DNA from: an uncultured Dorea sp.
GTDB lineage: Bacteria; Bacillota_A; Clostridia; Lachnospirales; Lachnospiraceae
Length of the DNA stretch: 59,058 nt
Direction: 5' to 3'
Assembly: GCA_910579015.1 (NCBI GenBank)
Contig: CAJTRO010000021.1
Location: 297-59,354 of the forward strand
In this document: one piece after another, positions 1 to 7,672 of the stretch
Numbering within the stretch: the stretch's first letter is position 1
Layout: each line of letters starts with the position of its first letter
Notes under the pieces: generated by a model
Seen by the model: only the letters and a program-made list of their open reading frames with translations
What the model was told of the DNA's origin: nothing
The model's database searches: none
Position numbers and translations under genes: made by a program

Positions 1-37
1 GATCATAAGGATTGAGGACGGCAGGATCGTGGAGTAA
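1..37 (+). CDS. ABC transporter ATP-binding protein, C-terminal end only
   Basis: An open frame enters from the left edge and stops at 35-37. The last residues read IIRIEDGRIVE, the usual C-terminus of MacB/LolD-type ABC ATPases that partner FtsX-like permeases. The permease gene starts 14 bases downstream, which supports this reading. Only eleven residues are visible, so the family call rests on the ending and on the neighbour. Confidence 0.6.
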   Translation, partial: IIRIEDGRIVE

Positions 38-51
38 GGGGGTGGCAGATC

Positions 52-2544
52 ATGACATGGCCTTTTGAAAATGATACCAGTTTCGTTATAAAGAAGCTTG
101 CCGACAGAAGTTTTCGCGCGAATAAAATGCGGAATGCGATCGCCATTATCGCCATCGCGTTAACCGCAATCTTATTCACCAGTCTGTTTACACTCGGTAT
201 CGGCGTGAAGGAAAGCACACGGCAGGCGAATATGATCTTATCCGGCGGGGACGGCCATGCCAAACTGATCCATATGGATGAAGCTGAATATGAGACGATC
301 AGCGGTCATCCGCTGGTTAAGGAGATCGCTTACTGCCGGAAGCTGGCGGACAGTGTTGATAATGAAGCGCTCTTAAAACGCCTTACATTATTCGAGTATT
401 ATGATGAAATCGGCTTGAAATACCTATCTATTGAGCCCACAAGCGGGCATATGCCGATAGAGGAGAACGAAGTCATTACGGATACCGCCACGCTCGACCT
501 GCTGGATGTACCGCATGAGATCGGTGAAGAGATCACGCTGACACTCACGGTGCACAACCAGAAGATCACACGCAGTTTCGTCTTAGCCGGCTGGTGGGAA
601 AGCTATCCCGGAGTAAATTACGGAACCATCGCCGCATCCAAAGCCTATGTGCAGGCGCATACGGCGGAATTAACAGACACCTATGACCAGGATCATGTTG
701 AGACGGGGACAATCACCGCTCTCGTCAAATTCGAAAATGACGATAATATAGAGAACGATCTGGAAACTGTATTAAAAGAATCTGGATATTCCTCAGATGT
801 TTCCTCTGCCAGCTATATCAACGCCGCGGCAAGCCCTCTGTATACGTCGTCAGAAAGCTCAACCGATCGGGGGACAAATTCAGCGCTCGCCTGTGCGTTA
901 TTGGCGTTTTTACTTTCCGGATACCTGATCATCTATAATATCTTTCAGATCTCTATTCTGCGGGATCTACATTTTTACGGAATGTTAAAAACAATCGGTG
1001 CGACAGGACGGCAGATCAACGCCGTTGTCCGCAGACAGGCAGGACGGCTTTCTCTCGTCGGCATACCAATTGGACTGTTGATCGGATTCTTTATCGGGAA
1101 ACTTCTTTTGCCGTCACTGATGGTAAATACCGCCTTTTCTGCGAACGCCGCCACTGTATCGCCGCATCCGCTTATTTTTATCGGCGCAGCAATGTTTGCA
1201 TGGATCACGGTGCAGGTCAGCACTCGTAAACCGGCAAGGATAGCGTCGAAGGTGTCTCCTATTGAAGCGATCCGATATACGGATTCCGGTACGGATACCA
1301 ACAGAAAGAAAAAGAAACGCCCGCATTCTGGCCATCCGGCAAGAAATATGGCATGGGCTAATCTTGGACGGAACAAGAAGCGGACTGTTCTGGTAATTTT
1401 GAGCCTTTCGGTGAGCATCATACTCACTAATATGGTTTTTACCTTCTCCCACAGTGTGGATCCGGCAAAGGCTATCAAAAATATGATGGATACTGATTTT
1501 TGCATAGGGCAAAGTAAGCTTTTTGACGATTATAACGTCAGTGAAGAGAGCGCTCTGAGCGAAAGCTATATATCAGCCGTTCAACAGCAGGAGGGATTTG
1601 AGATCGGAGGCGCTGAATATGGATGTATCGCAGCGTACAAAAGCGAAACCACCAAACAGGCCTTCAACCAGCAGGACGACGGCAGTTTTTCCACCCACAT
1701 CTACGGTCTGGATCCGTTCCCGTTCTCTCAGTTACAATTGGTGGATGGAGAACTGGACGCAGAAAAGCTTGGAACGGGCGAGTATGTGTTAGAGGGAGCA
1801 TTTATCAACACGCGCGGCGTTATGGATGAAGGAAGTCTCAATCATGCGGTCGGCGACCGGGTTGAGTTGGTGTGTGACGGGAATGTCCGGGAATTTACCG
1901 TGTTAGGCCATGTCGCGGCAAATGAAACGAATACCTATGATTGGGTTGGATCGTGTTTCTTTCTTCCCGGTGACGTCTATAAGCTGTTTACGGGAAATCA
2001 TTATGCCATGAGCTATAAATTCGATGTGACTGACGAGGCTGAGCTTGATGTAGATACGTTTTTGAAGGACTATACGACCGATATCGAGCCAGTAATGACA
2101 TACAAGTCAAAAAATACGATCATGGCGGGCGTTAAGGATATTCAGAATACGATCGCGGCGGTCGGCGGTACACTCTCTTTCATTATCGGTTTCATCGGTG
2201 TCCTGAATTTTGCGAATACCATATTGACCAGCATTTTCACGCGCCGAAGAGAACTTGCCATATTGCAGAGCATCGGTATGACGAACAGGCAGATCCGCGC
2301 CATGCTTTGCATGGAAGGATGTAATTACGCCTTAACTTCGGGGATTGTTTCGGCGCCGGTCTGCTTTATCGCAGCCTTTATGCTGATACGCCCGGTTTGT
2401 GAAAATGTCTGGTTCTTAGATTTCAAAGTAAATTTATTGCCATTGTTGATCGTACTGCCTCTGCTTTTCCTGATCGGTATGATGATCCCATATCTCACTT
2501 ATCGGATCATAACCGGCAAAAGCGTTGTAGAACGGTTAAAATAA
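52..2544 (+). CDS. FtsX-family ABC transporter permease (MacB-like)
   Basis: This 830-residue membrane protein is probably the permease half of an ABC exporter or peptide-sensing/resistance transporter. A first membrane segment lies at about residues 28-50 and is followed by a large extracytoplasmic region. A first FtsX-like block is near 280-400 and contains LKTIGATGRQI. A second membrane segment near 445 opens a second extracytoplasmic region. The C-terminal FtsX block, from about 700, contains RRRELAILQSIGMTNRQIR. Two copies of the index-of-mechanotransmission type loop are typical of the family. The start at 52 follows an AAGGGGGTGG ribosome site and the stop of the ATPase. What it transports cannot be read from the sequence. 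Confidence 0.85.
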   Translation: MTWPFENDTSFVIKKLADRSFRANKMRNAIAIIAIALTAILFTSLFTLGIGVKESTRQANMILSGGDGHAKLIHMDEAEYETISGHPLVKEIAYCRKLADSVDNEALLKRLTLFEYYDEIGLKYLSIEPTSGHMPIEENEVITDTATLDLLDVPHEIGEEITLTLTVHNQKITRSFVLAGWWESYPGVNYGTIAASKAYVQAHTAELTDTYDQDHVETGTITALVKFENDDNIENDLETVLKESGYSSDVSSASYINAAASPLYTSSESSTDRGTNSALACALLAFLLSGYLIIYNIFQISILRDLHFYGMLKTIGATGRQINAVVRRQAGRLSLVGIPIGLLIGFFIGKLLLPSLMVNTAFSANAATVSPHPLIFIGAAMFAWITVQVSTRKPARIASKVSPIEAIRYTDSGTDTNRKKKKRPHSGHPARNMAWANLGRNKKRTVLVILSLSVSIILTNMVFTFSHSVDPAKAIKNMMDTDFCIGQSKLFDDYNVSEESALSESYISAVQQQEGFEIGGAEYGCIAAYKSETTKQAFNQQDDGSFSTHIYGLDPFPFSQLQLVDGELDAEKLGTGEYVLEGAFINTRGVMDEGSLNHAVGDRVELVCDGNVREFTVLGHVAANETNTYDWVGSCFFLPGDVYKLFTGNHYAMSYKFDVTDEAELDVDTFLKDYTTDIEPVMTYKSKNTIMAGVKDIQNTIAAVGGTLSFIIGFIGVLNFANTILTSIFTRRRELAILQSIGMTNRQIRAMLCMEGCNYALTSGIVSAPVCFIAAFMLIRPVCENVWFLDFKVNLLPLLIVLPLLFLIGMMIPYLTYRIITGKSVVERLK

Positions 2545-2558
2545 GAAGATAACCGGTG

Positions 2559-2604
2559 ACGGGCTGTCGGAAAATGACATTGAAAGCATTTCCCGACAGC
2601 CCGT
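2559..2604. terminator. Perfect 12-bp hairpin between convergent genes
   Basis: ACGGGCTGTCGG at 2559-2570 pairs exactly with CCGACAGCCCGT at 2593-2604 across a 22-base loop. It lies between the stop of the ABC permease (+) and the stop of the RibD-like gene (-), where a shared terminator is expected. Neither side carries a clear T run, so it may be a weak terminator or an mRNA 3'-end stabiliser. Confidence 0.45.
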
Positions 2605-2626
2605 ACAGGTTATGAAAGAGAATCTG

Positions 2627-3316
2627 TCAGCTGATCACCTCGTAACGTAATCTAAGATATGAGTCCTTAAGAACTATACATTCCTGTAATTTTAAAACTC
2701 CTAATTTTGATAATTCGCTTTCTGACAATAAGGAGGTTCCGTCAATTAAAGTGGATGTATCTTTTCCGCCGATTAATACAGGCGCCACAACAATATCAAT
2801 ATAATCTATCAGCTTTTCACGAAGAAACATCCCGTTTAATGTACCTCCGGTCTGTATCGTGATCCTCTCGCAGCCATATTCTGATCGAAGCTTTCTAAGC
2901 GTATCTTCAAGCGGTTGTTCCTTTTGATATAGAATATGGAGATTATCCTCTTTCATTTCAAATGCCGGATGTTTTTCGTTGGATGTTACCAATACAAATT
3001 GCTTTGATAACGCACAAAAATAACGTATGCCATGCTCCTTTAAATGTTTATTATCAATCACAACAAAGGAGACAGGCGTCTTCTTTGGCATGTCTGCGGT
3101 GTTAACACCAATCTTGGCCTGCACTCTTCCGGAGTTAAGCGACCATAAATCCGTTGTCTGCTCTATCTCATAATATTGATGTAATCCTTCTTTCAATCCT
3201 GCAATCTTAGGAAAATCCTGATCCACGTCCAGATGATCCGATGCACCAGTGCTGATCTTGCCGTCAACCGACATCAGCATAAACAATGTTGTAACAGGTC
3301 TGTCCATTTTCTTCAA
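2627..3316 (-). CDS. RibD C-terminal-domain family reductase
   Basis: This 229-residue protein resembles the reductase domain of RibD and the dihydrofolate reductase fold (RibD_C family). The N-terminus has the MSVDGKIS signature. The glycine-rich turn QTGGTLNGMFL, around residue 155, is where these enzymes hold NADPH. There is no deaminase domain and no riboflavin gene nearby, so it is a stand-alone reductase of unknown substrate rather than RibD. The start is likely the TTG at 3316, eight bases after GAGGA; the ATG at 3307 lacks a well-spaced ribosome site. The gene reads more AT-rich than the mannosidase genes beside it, which may mean separate acquisition. Confidence 0.75.
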   Translation of the reverse strand: MKKMDRPVTTLFMLMSVDGKISTGASDHLDVDQDFPKIAGLKEGLHQYYEIEQTTDLWSLNSGRVQAKIGVNTADMPKKTPVSFVVIDNKHLKEHGIRYFCALSKQFVLVTSNEKHPAFEMKEDNLHILYQKEQPLEDTLRKLRSEYGCERITIQTGGTLNGMFLREKLIDYIDIVVAPVLIGGKDTSTLIDGTSLLSESELSKLGVLKLQECIVLKDSYLRLRYEVIS

Positions 3317-3404
3317 TATAATAATCCTCTTCTTTCTTTATCTTATTTGTAGTGATCCATAACCCACCGAAGATACTCGCGCCATCCAATTTTCAGACAG
3401 TACA

Positions 3405-5852
3405 CTATCGTATATCATACACGCTTCGAAGCTTGATTCCCTCCATCTTTCCAGAGAGAACCTTCACCCTCTTCTCATCCCCGTTCAGGTCGAAGTAATT
3501 ATCCGACAGGATCAGATCTTCATTCTCATTGCGGATCTCCACACTCTTTGCATATGCGTCCGCCGATACGACGATCTCGTCTCCCTCTATCCGCCAGGAA
3601 AGCGACGGATCTTCATAGCGGAAGTATTTGGGATAGGAGAAGATCACCGTGCCGTCCGAGATCACCGTACCATCCTGTCTCATCTCATAGCTTACATATT
3701 CCGAGAAGATATCGACGTCCGGCAGCAGCACCTTGTCAAGCCACACGCTGGTAAGCGCAGGGACCTTCACGTCCTGTACGCCTCCGTCCCTGATAATCTC
3801 TGCCTTTGCATTTCGTACCGCCCAGGAAACCTGTACGCTCTGCTCCTTTATCGTCTCGTTCGCCACATTCAGCCGGATGGACTTCTCGAATTCAAAATGC
3901 TCCCGGTTCATATCGGCTTCCTGCGTCATCATGCCTTCCTCCTGACAGGAGATCATGAGCGGAGCAAAGAAACGCTTCTCCGCATAATGCAGGGCCTTCC
4001 ATCTTCCGCAGTAATCCACGGACGACCAGGAGATCACCGGCCAGCAGTCGTTCAGCTGCCACACGATCGCACCCATACAGCGTACCCGGTTTCTCCGGAA
4101 ATGCTCTACCCCGTACCGGATCGCGTCTGCCTGTAAAAGCTGTGATGCATAGATCAGAGTGTCGAAATCTGTCGGATACAGATAGGTCTGTTGCAGATAA
4201 TTCATGATCTTTCCATTCGCGCCATAATTACGCTGATGCTTCTCCATCACATAGGAGAAGATATTCATATCCTTCGGATCGTCCGTGAACGTCTCGATGG
4301 TCTTCCTGCTCGGGAACGACTGGAAGCCGAATTCCGACGCATAGCGGAAGAAATATTTACGGTATTCACAGAACGGCTTGTTGCCGTGCCATACCGCCCA
4401 GTAATGCACGTCTCCTCTGTCCGGGCTGTTGGGCTCGTCAAAGGCCCCTCCTGACGACGGGCTTGCGGGCCAGTAGAAGGTCTGCGGATCATACTCTGCC
4501 AGCACCTCCGGGATCAACTGCTCATACATGATGACATAATCCCGCACCTCCGTCTTCTTCGTTACCCAGTGATGGCCTTCCTCCACAAACATCTCCATCT
4601 CATTGTTCCCGCACCAAAGCCCCAGAGACGCATGGTGGCGGAGCCGTCTTACATTGTCTATAAATTCCCGGCGGATATTCTCTTTAAACTGCGGTGTCAA
4701 TTCATACACGGCACATGCGAACATAAAATCCTGCCAGACGATCAGACCAAGCTCGTCGCAGATGTCGTAGAACCAGTCCTCCGGATAGTAACCGCCGCCC
4801 CACACCCGGATGGCGTTATGGTTTGCCGCCACACATTGCTCAAGAAGCTTCCGTGTAGTCTGCAAAGAGACTCTTCCGAGCAGATGATCCTCCGGGATAT
4901 AGTCCGCACCCATGGCAAAGACCGCAACGCCGTTTACCTCATGGGCGAAGCACTCTCCCCATTCGTCCTTCCTGATCCTCATAGTCATCGTCCGAAGCCC
5001 GATCCTCCGTTCCCAGACATCGACAGGCTCACCGTCTGCATACAGCGTTACCTTGACTGTGTATAAGGGCTGTCCGCCGTAACCGTTGGGCCACCACAGC
5101 TGCGGACGCTCTATCAGAACTTCCTTCGGAGAGTCCGCATAGCTCTGAACGCTTCCATCGGGAGCCTTTATCTCTGCCGTATAGACCAATCCTTCCTGAT
5201 CTACCGTACATACGGCCTCGCTTACTTCCGGGTTCAGATGCAGTCTGACCTCCCCGTCCACATGCTCCTGCCGGACATATACCCCCAGAAGCCTTGCCTT
5301 CTTCACCCCGATCAGCGACACCGGCCGGAAGATACCTGCATCCGGAAGATGAGCGCCCCAGTCCCATCCGAACATACAATGCGCCTTCCGCATATGGACG
5401 AAGCCGTCCATCGCATCCTCCGAGCCCATCGTTCTGCATTTTCTGAACTCCTCCCGGATATATTTTAACGGAGAATGCAGAACAACCCTCAGCAGATTCT
5501 CTTTCTCTCTGAGACAATCCGTCACGTCATACTCCCAGATCCGGTGCATGTTATACGCTTTCCCGATATGCTTCTGGTTAAGATAGATATCTGCGATGGT
5601 ATCAAGCCCGTCAAAATGAAGCAGTACCTGATCCTGCTTCTTCATCTCTTCATCGGAATCAAAGCACACCTCATATTCATAATCATCTTCCATCAGGGGA
5701 AGGGCACGGATCTCGTTATCCTTCCAGAAGGGATCCTCCATATTGCCGTTACGCAGCAGATCCGTATAGACCGTCCCCGGTACGACCGCCGGCTGTAAGG
5801 ATCCGCCCATACGCCTCATCTGCCATTTATCACTGATATATTGCTGTATCAT
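3405..5852 (-). CDS. GH2 beta-mannosidase
   Basis: This 815-residue enzyme is expected to release beta-linked mannose from the non-reducing end of mannosides in the cytoplasm, since no signal peptide is present. A sugar-binding jelly-roll domain (about 1-180) includes HCMFGWDWG, characteristic of beta-mannosidases. An immunoglobulin-like domain and the TIM barrel (about 290-600) follow. The predicted acid/base is Glu418 in WCGNNEME and the nucleophile is Glu507 in SEFGFQSFPS. Length and motif order fit GH2 beta-mannosidase rather than beta-galactosidase. It is the last gene of the mannoside locus, 54 bases after the isomerase gene. Likely substrates are Man-beta-1,4-GlcNAc from N-glycan cores or short beta-mannans. 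Confidence 0.9.
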   Translation of the reverse strand: MIQQYISDKWQMRRMGGSLQPAVVPGTVYTDLLRNGNMEDPFWKDNEIRALPLMEDDYEYEVCFDSDEEMKKQDQVLLHFDGLDTIADIYLNQKHIGKAYNMHRIWEYDVTDCLREKENLLRVVLHSPLKYIREEFRKCRTMGSEDAMDGFVHMRKAHCMFGWDWGAHLPDAGIFRPVSLIGVKKARLLGVYVRQEHVDGEVRLHLNPEVSEAVCTVDQEGLVYTAEIKAPDGSVQSYADSPKEVLIERPQLWWPNGYGGQPLYTVKVTLYADGEPVDVWERRIGLRTMTMRIRKDEWGECFAHEVNGVAVFAMGADYIPEDHLLGRVSLQTTRKLLEQCVAANHNAIRVWGGGYYPEDWFYDICDELGLIVWQDFMFACAVYELTPQFKENIRREFIDNVRRLRHHASLGLWCGNNEMEMFVEEGHHWVTKKTEVRDYVIMYEQLIPEVLAEYDPQTFYWPASPSSGGAFDEPNSPDRGDVHYWAVWHGNKPFCEYRKYFFRYASEFGFQSFPSRKTIETFTDDPKDMNIFSYVMEKHQRNYGANGKIMNYLQQTYLYPTDFDTLIYASQLLQADAIRYGVEHFRRNRVRCMGAIVWQLNDCWPVISWSSVDYCGRWKALHYAEKRFFAPLMISCQEEGMMTQEADMNREHFEFEKSIRLNVANETIKEQSVQVSWAVRNAKAEIIRDGGVQDVKVPALTSVWLDKVLLPDVDIFSEYVSYEMRQDGTVISDGTVIFSYPKYFRYEDPSLSWRIEGDEIVVSADAYAKSVEIRNENEDLILSDNYFDLNGDEKRVKVLSGKMEGIKLRSVYDIR

Positions 5853-5906
5853 AAATCTTTCCCGCCTCTCTGCCGCAGCTGTGTCTTTATCATATCTGCC
5901 GATTCA

Positions 5907-6584
5907 CTATGCCCTGGGATACTCGTTGCATAACAGGCGGTACGGCTCCTCGTCTTCTTCAATTGCCGGGAAACGCCCGATCGGCTCATAGAAGCGGTTG
6001 TCATGCTCGTCATCGTTGCACATGGAAACCTCGCCCAGAAGCACGTCTCCGCTTCCTTCCTCCACATGGAAATCGTGGTACATATACGGATATATTGTGA
6101 TACTTTCTCCCGGCGCAAGCCTGACCTTCGTCCCCGCGGGCACCGTGAATTCCCGTCCGTCGCAGTTCACGGTGACATCCGTATCGGCAAACCCGCCGTC
6201 CTTGGTGGAGTTATATACCGTGATCAGCACATTGCCTCCGCCTCTGTTGATGATATCCTCCATCTTCTTCCAGTGGAAATGCATCGGCGCCATCTGTCCT
6301 TCCTTCACAAGCAAAAGCTTCTCCGCATATGTCTTCGTGTATTTATCCATCTTAAGATTCCCGTTACGGATCGTGATCAGGGAGAAGCCCACCTCGTCGA
6401 ATTTCCCAAGGCCGTAATCGGTGATATCCCATCCAAGCATATTGTCGCGGATCTCGTCGTATTCTGCTCCCTTCGTTTTCCAGTCCTCTGCCGTCCATTT
6501 ACAGAACGGCGGGATCTCGAATCCATGGGCCTTTATCATTTCCTCCATATGTCTGATCTCTGCATTGATTTTTGAACGTTTCAT
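5907..6584 (-). CDS. D-lyxose/D-mannose ketol-isomerase (cupin, YdaE-like)
   Basis: This 225-residue cupin matches the D-lyxose isomerase family (EC 5.3.1.15), which interconverts D-lyxose with D-xylulose and D-mannose with D-fructose. The metal site can be read directly: His102 and His104 in MHFHW, Glu109 in KMED, and His170 in PYMYHDF. The spacing is as expected for the family. The ATG overlaps the stop of the DUF4432 gene by four bases (ATGA), so the two are translationally coupled. AAGGAG lies seven bases upstream. Sitting between two mannosidases, it most plausibly feeds released mannose into fructose metabolism. The mannose role is inferred from context; the family call is firm. Confidence 0.88.
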   Translation of the reverse strand: MKRSKINAEIRHMEEMIKAHGFEIPPFCKWTAEDWKTKGAEYDEIRDNMLGWDITDYGLGKFDEVGFSLITIRNGNLKMDKYTKTYAEKLLLVKEGQMAPMHFHWKKMEDIINRGGGNVLITVYNSTKDGGFADTDVTVNCDGREFTVPAGTKVRLAPGESITIYPYMYHDFHVEEGSGDVLLGEVSMCNDDEHDNRFYEPIGRFPAIEEDEEPYRLLCNEYPRA

Positions 6585-7657
6585 TTCCTGTCTCCTTCCT
6601 GTTGAAATAAAGTATATGCCTCGTCAAGCTCTCCGCCTGAGAGGAACGTAAGAACAATCCTCTTTTTTTCCGTGTCAAACGGCTCTATCTGATGCAGGCT
6701 GTTCTCCTTAATGTGATACGGCTTCCCGTATACGCTTGAGTTAGCCGGCTCCAGTCCCAGGGCATAATCACCCGACGCCGTAGATTTCCACTGCATAAAA
6801 TACGGCAGTTCCCTGGTATTATATTCTATCTTAAGTCCGATCCCCAGCTTCCGGTTCATGACTACGGCAAACGTATTCCCATCCTGGTCCGACGCCATCT
6901 CGTGAAGAAATACATATTCCGGCTCATTATCCTTCGGCTCCTCCATGATGTTCCATTTCGAGATATTCGTTGCCGCCTCCGCATCCCTTGGTATCACTTT
7001 CTTCGTCGGTATCAGGATCTCGGAGTCCCCGCAAAGAAGCGGATACCCCACGTTGATATGGTACAGAAGCATCATCGGCTCTCTTACAAAGCCTTCATTC
7101 GTGATCTCATCCTCTATGCAGATCTTATTCTCGCCATACCGGGTTGTGATCTTCCTGTTCATCACAAGATTCTCCCCGAACAGCTCTGCCTCCCGCATCG
7201 TCCCTGATATGGTCACAACATAATCGTCCTTCTCCCACCGGGCACATGCTCCTGTCTGCTCTGCCGGCGTCGTGCGCATCCTGCCGTGCATGGGATAATC
7301 CCTGCCGTCTATCCGGCATGGCGCGCAGATGTTCTCTAAACCGCAGGTGAATAACATCCCGCCCATGATACTGCGCTGTGCCTCCGCCCCGTTCGTGTCA
7401 TAATGATTCCGTCCCATAAGCCCCGGCTTCGCCATAAAGCTGACGTTATGCCCGAAAAAGGAAACATCCGCAAGGTCCAGGCACTTGTCGGCCATCACGC
7501 TGAATCTCAACGGGCCGTTCTTCACCTCATACGCCTTCATTCCCCTGGCTCTTCCTTCCTCATATGTAACCGGCCGGACGAACATAAGCTGCTGCATACT
7601 GCCCGTCTTGCGGAGTAATTCTTTTCTATCCGCCACACTCATTCCCTCCATTCCCAT
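6581..7657 (-). CDS. DUF4432 aldose-epimerase-like protein
   Basis: This 358-residue protein belongs to the DUF4432 group, whose fold is that of galactose mutarotase/aldose 1-epimerase. Family-like features are the glycine-rich GGMLFTCGLENI near residue 101, PMHGRM around residue 120, and a histidine in LLYHINVGYP. Members of this group occur in many carbohydrate loci and are thought to act on sugar anomers or ketoses; no reaction can be assigned here. Several Met codons lie at the start (7657, 7651, 7642), and the ribosome site best fits 7651. It is coupled to the downstream isomerase and 15 bases after the transglutaminase-like gene. It may supply the anomer the isomerase needs. Confidence 0.8.
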   Translation of the reverse strand: MGMEGMSVADRKELLRKTGSMQQLMFVRPVTYEEGRARGMKAYEVKNGPLRFSVMADKCLDLADVSFFGHNVSFMAKPGLMGRNHYDTNGAEAQRSIMGGMLFTCGLENICAPCRIDGRDYPMHGRMRTTPAEQTGACARWEKDDYVVTISGTMREAELFGENLVMNRKITTRYGENKICIEDEITNEGFVREPMMLLYHINVGYPLLCGDSEILIPTKKVIPRDAEAATNISKWNIMEEPKDNEPEYVFLHEMASDQDGNTFAVVMNRKLGIGLKIEYNTRELPYFMQWKSTASGDYALGLEPANSSVYGKPYHIKENSLHQIEPFDTEKKRIVLTFLSGGELDEAYTLFQQEGDRK

Positions 7658-7672
7658 CCTGTAATATATAAC

